Of a stretch of 6,210 bases of DNA, positions 5,503 to 6,210 are shown piece by piece; the first letter of the stretch is position 1; every line of letters begins with the position of its first letter. The DNA lies in the NCBI GenBank assembly GCA_045634445.1, contig JAZRAG010000023.1:1-6210 (forward strand), read 5' to 3'. The notes under the pieces are model-generated. The model was given only the letters and a program-made list of their open reading frames with translations. It did no database searches and was not told the origin of the DNA. Source of the stretch: Spyradenecus sp045634445 (GTDB lineage Bacteria; Verrucomicrobiota; Kiritimatiellia; RFP12; DVOR01). The translations under genes and the position numbers were made by a program.

Positions 5503-6210
5503 ATGCGCGGATGGATACTTTTCGTTGGGATGTTGGTGGCGAATGCCCTTTGGGCCGTGCCAACGTATCTTTGTCAAAAGGCTGGAATGCCAATTGCTAT
5601 TGATGGCAAATTAGATGAGGCGGCATGGCAGGCGGCAAAACCCTTGTCCCCCCTCCGTGATCTTTCTGGAAAGGCCTCGTCCTTTGCGGCCGATATCCGT
5701 ATGATGTATGACGAACAGTATCTTTACGTGGGTGCTGTTTTACCCGAGAAGACGTTGCAAGCGAAGCTGACGGAGCGCGATAGTATTATCTATCACGACG
5801 ACGATTTTGAGGTCTTTATTGACCCTACAGGGCGTGGTCGCAACTATGTTGAGTTAGAGATTAACCAATTCAACACCGTGTGGGATCTTTTTATTACCGC
5901 ACCCTATCGTGAAGGCGATGCGTGTGTTGCATTGCATGATTGGGATATCAAAGGTTTGAAAACGGCAGTTTCGTTGCAAGGCACCGTGAATGAGGGTGAG
6001 GGGGACGACACCTCTTGGACGGTAGAAATTGCGTGGCCATGGAAGTCTATTACAGGGCATTCAGAATTGCCGCGTCGTGGGAAGGCTCCTTTGCCAAACA
6101 CAGAAATGCGGTTTAATTTCTCTCGCGTAGATCATGATGGCGGGGTAGAGTGGAATACGGTCTGGGCGCCTACGCGTCAGTCCACTATTCATGCACCTGA
6201 ACATTGGGGA
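5503..6210 (+). CDS. Exported CBM9-like (carbohydrate-binding family 9-like) protein, 3'-truncated by the window edge
   Basis: The frame is open for 236 codons to the last base with no stop, so the C-terminus lies outside the window. The N-terminus is a signal peptide: R2, a hydrophobic stretch at 4-17, and likely cleavage after A15 (ANA) or A18 (LWA), so the protein is exported. Residues ~30-236 read as a CBM9/DOMON-like beta-sandwich: I-D-G-K-L-D-E-A-A-W at 33-42, Y-D-E-Q-Y-L-Y-V-G at 69-77, D-D-F-E-V-F-I-D-P at 100-108, Y-V-E-L-E-I-N at 115-121, W-T-V-E-I-A-W-P-W at 172-180 and R-F-N-F-S-R at 203-208. The order and spacing match stand-alone CBM9-like proteins of polysaccharide degraders. 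Such proteins are thought to bind glycans, but for most of them ligand and role are unproven. Whether a catalytic domain follows beyond the window is unknown. Its own promoter and ribosome site precede it. Confidence 0.88.
   Translation, partial: MRGWILFVGMLVANALWAVPTYLCQKAGMPIAIDGKLDEAAWQAAKPLSPLRDLSGKASSFAADIRMMYDEQYLYVGAVLPEKTLQAKLTERDSIIYHDDDFEVFIDPTGRGRNYVELEINQFNTVWDLFITAPYREGDACVALHDWDIKGLKTAVSLQGTVNEGEGDDTSWTVEIAWPWKSITGHSELPRRGKAPLPNTEMRFNFSRVDHDGGVEWNTVWAPTRQSTIHAPEHWG

Overview
The window looks like chromosomal DNA from a carbohydrate-degrading, probably Gram-negative bacterium of a gut-like or similarly polysaccharide-rich habitat. The signs are a GH20 hexosaminidase with a C-terminal beta-sandwich module and a secreted CBM9-like protein, a pairing common in the Verrucomicrobiota/Lentisphaerota, Fibrobacterota and Bacteroidota. 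Which of these phyla it is cannot be settled from the sequence alone. No mobile element, CRISPR array, rRNA or tRNA was seen.

Layout. Positions 1-1878 (+) hold a GH20 glycosidase whose 5' end lies outside the window; it keeps the catalytic Asp-Glu pair and resembles the lacto-N-biosidase-like branch of the family. A perfect 18-bp hairpin at 1899-1939 sits between this gene and the convergent minus-strand genes and probably terminates both. From 5312 down to 1989 (-) runs a compact three-gene operon: a MarC-family membrane protein, a soluble tandem ABC ATPase of the ModF/PhrA type, and an M16B zinc metallopeptidase. MarC and the ABC gene overlap by the four bases ATGA; the ABC and peptidase genes are 13 bases apart. 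Positions 5313-5502 are a divergent promoter region, with a candidate promoter for each direction. From 5503 (+) to the right edge is the start of an exported CBM9-like protein, still open at the end of the window.

How the genes may work together. The two outer genes are carbohydrate-related: a hexosaminidase acting on amino-sugar glycans and an exported carbohydrate-binding-type domain. The middle operon is not obviously about sugars. It joins an orphan multi-pass membrane protein, a tandem ATPase with no membrane domain of its own and a zinc peptidase. No function for this set is evident to me. The most notable detail is in the ATPase: its sequence departures fall so that one of its two composite ATP sites looks fully canonical and the other looks degenerate.
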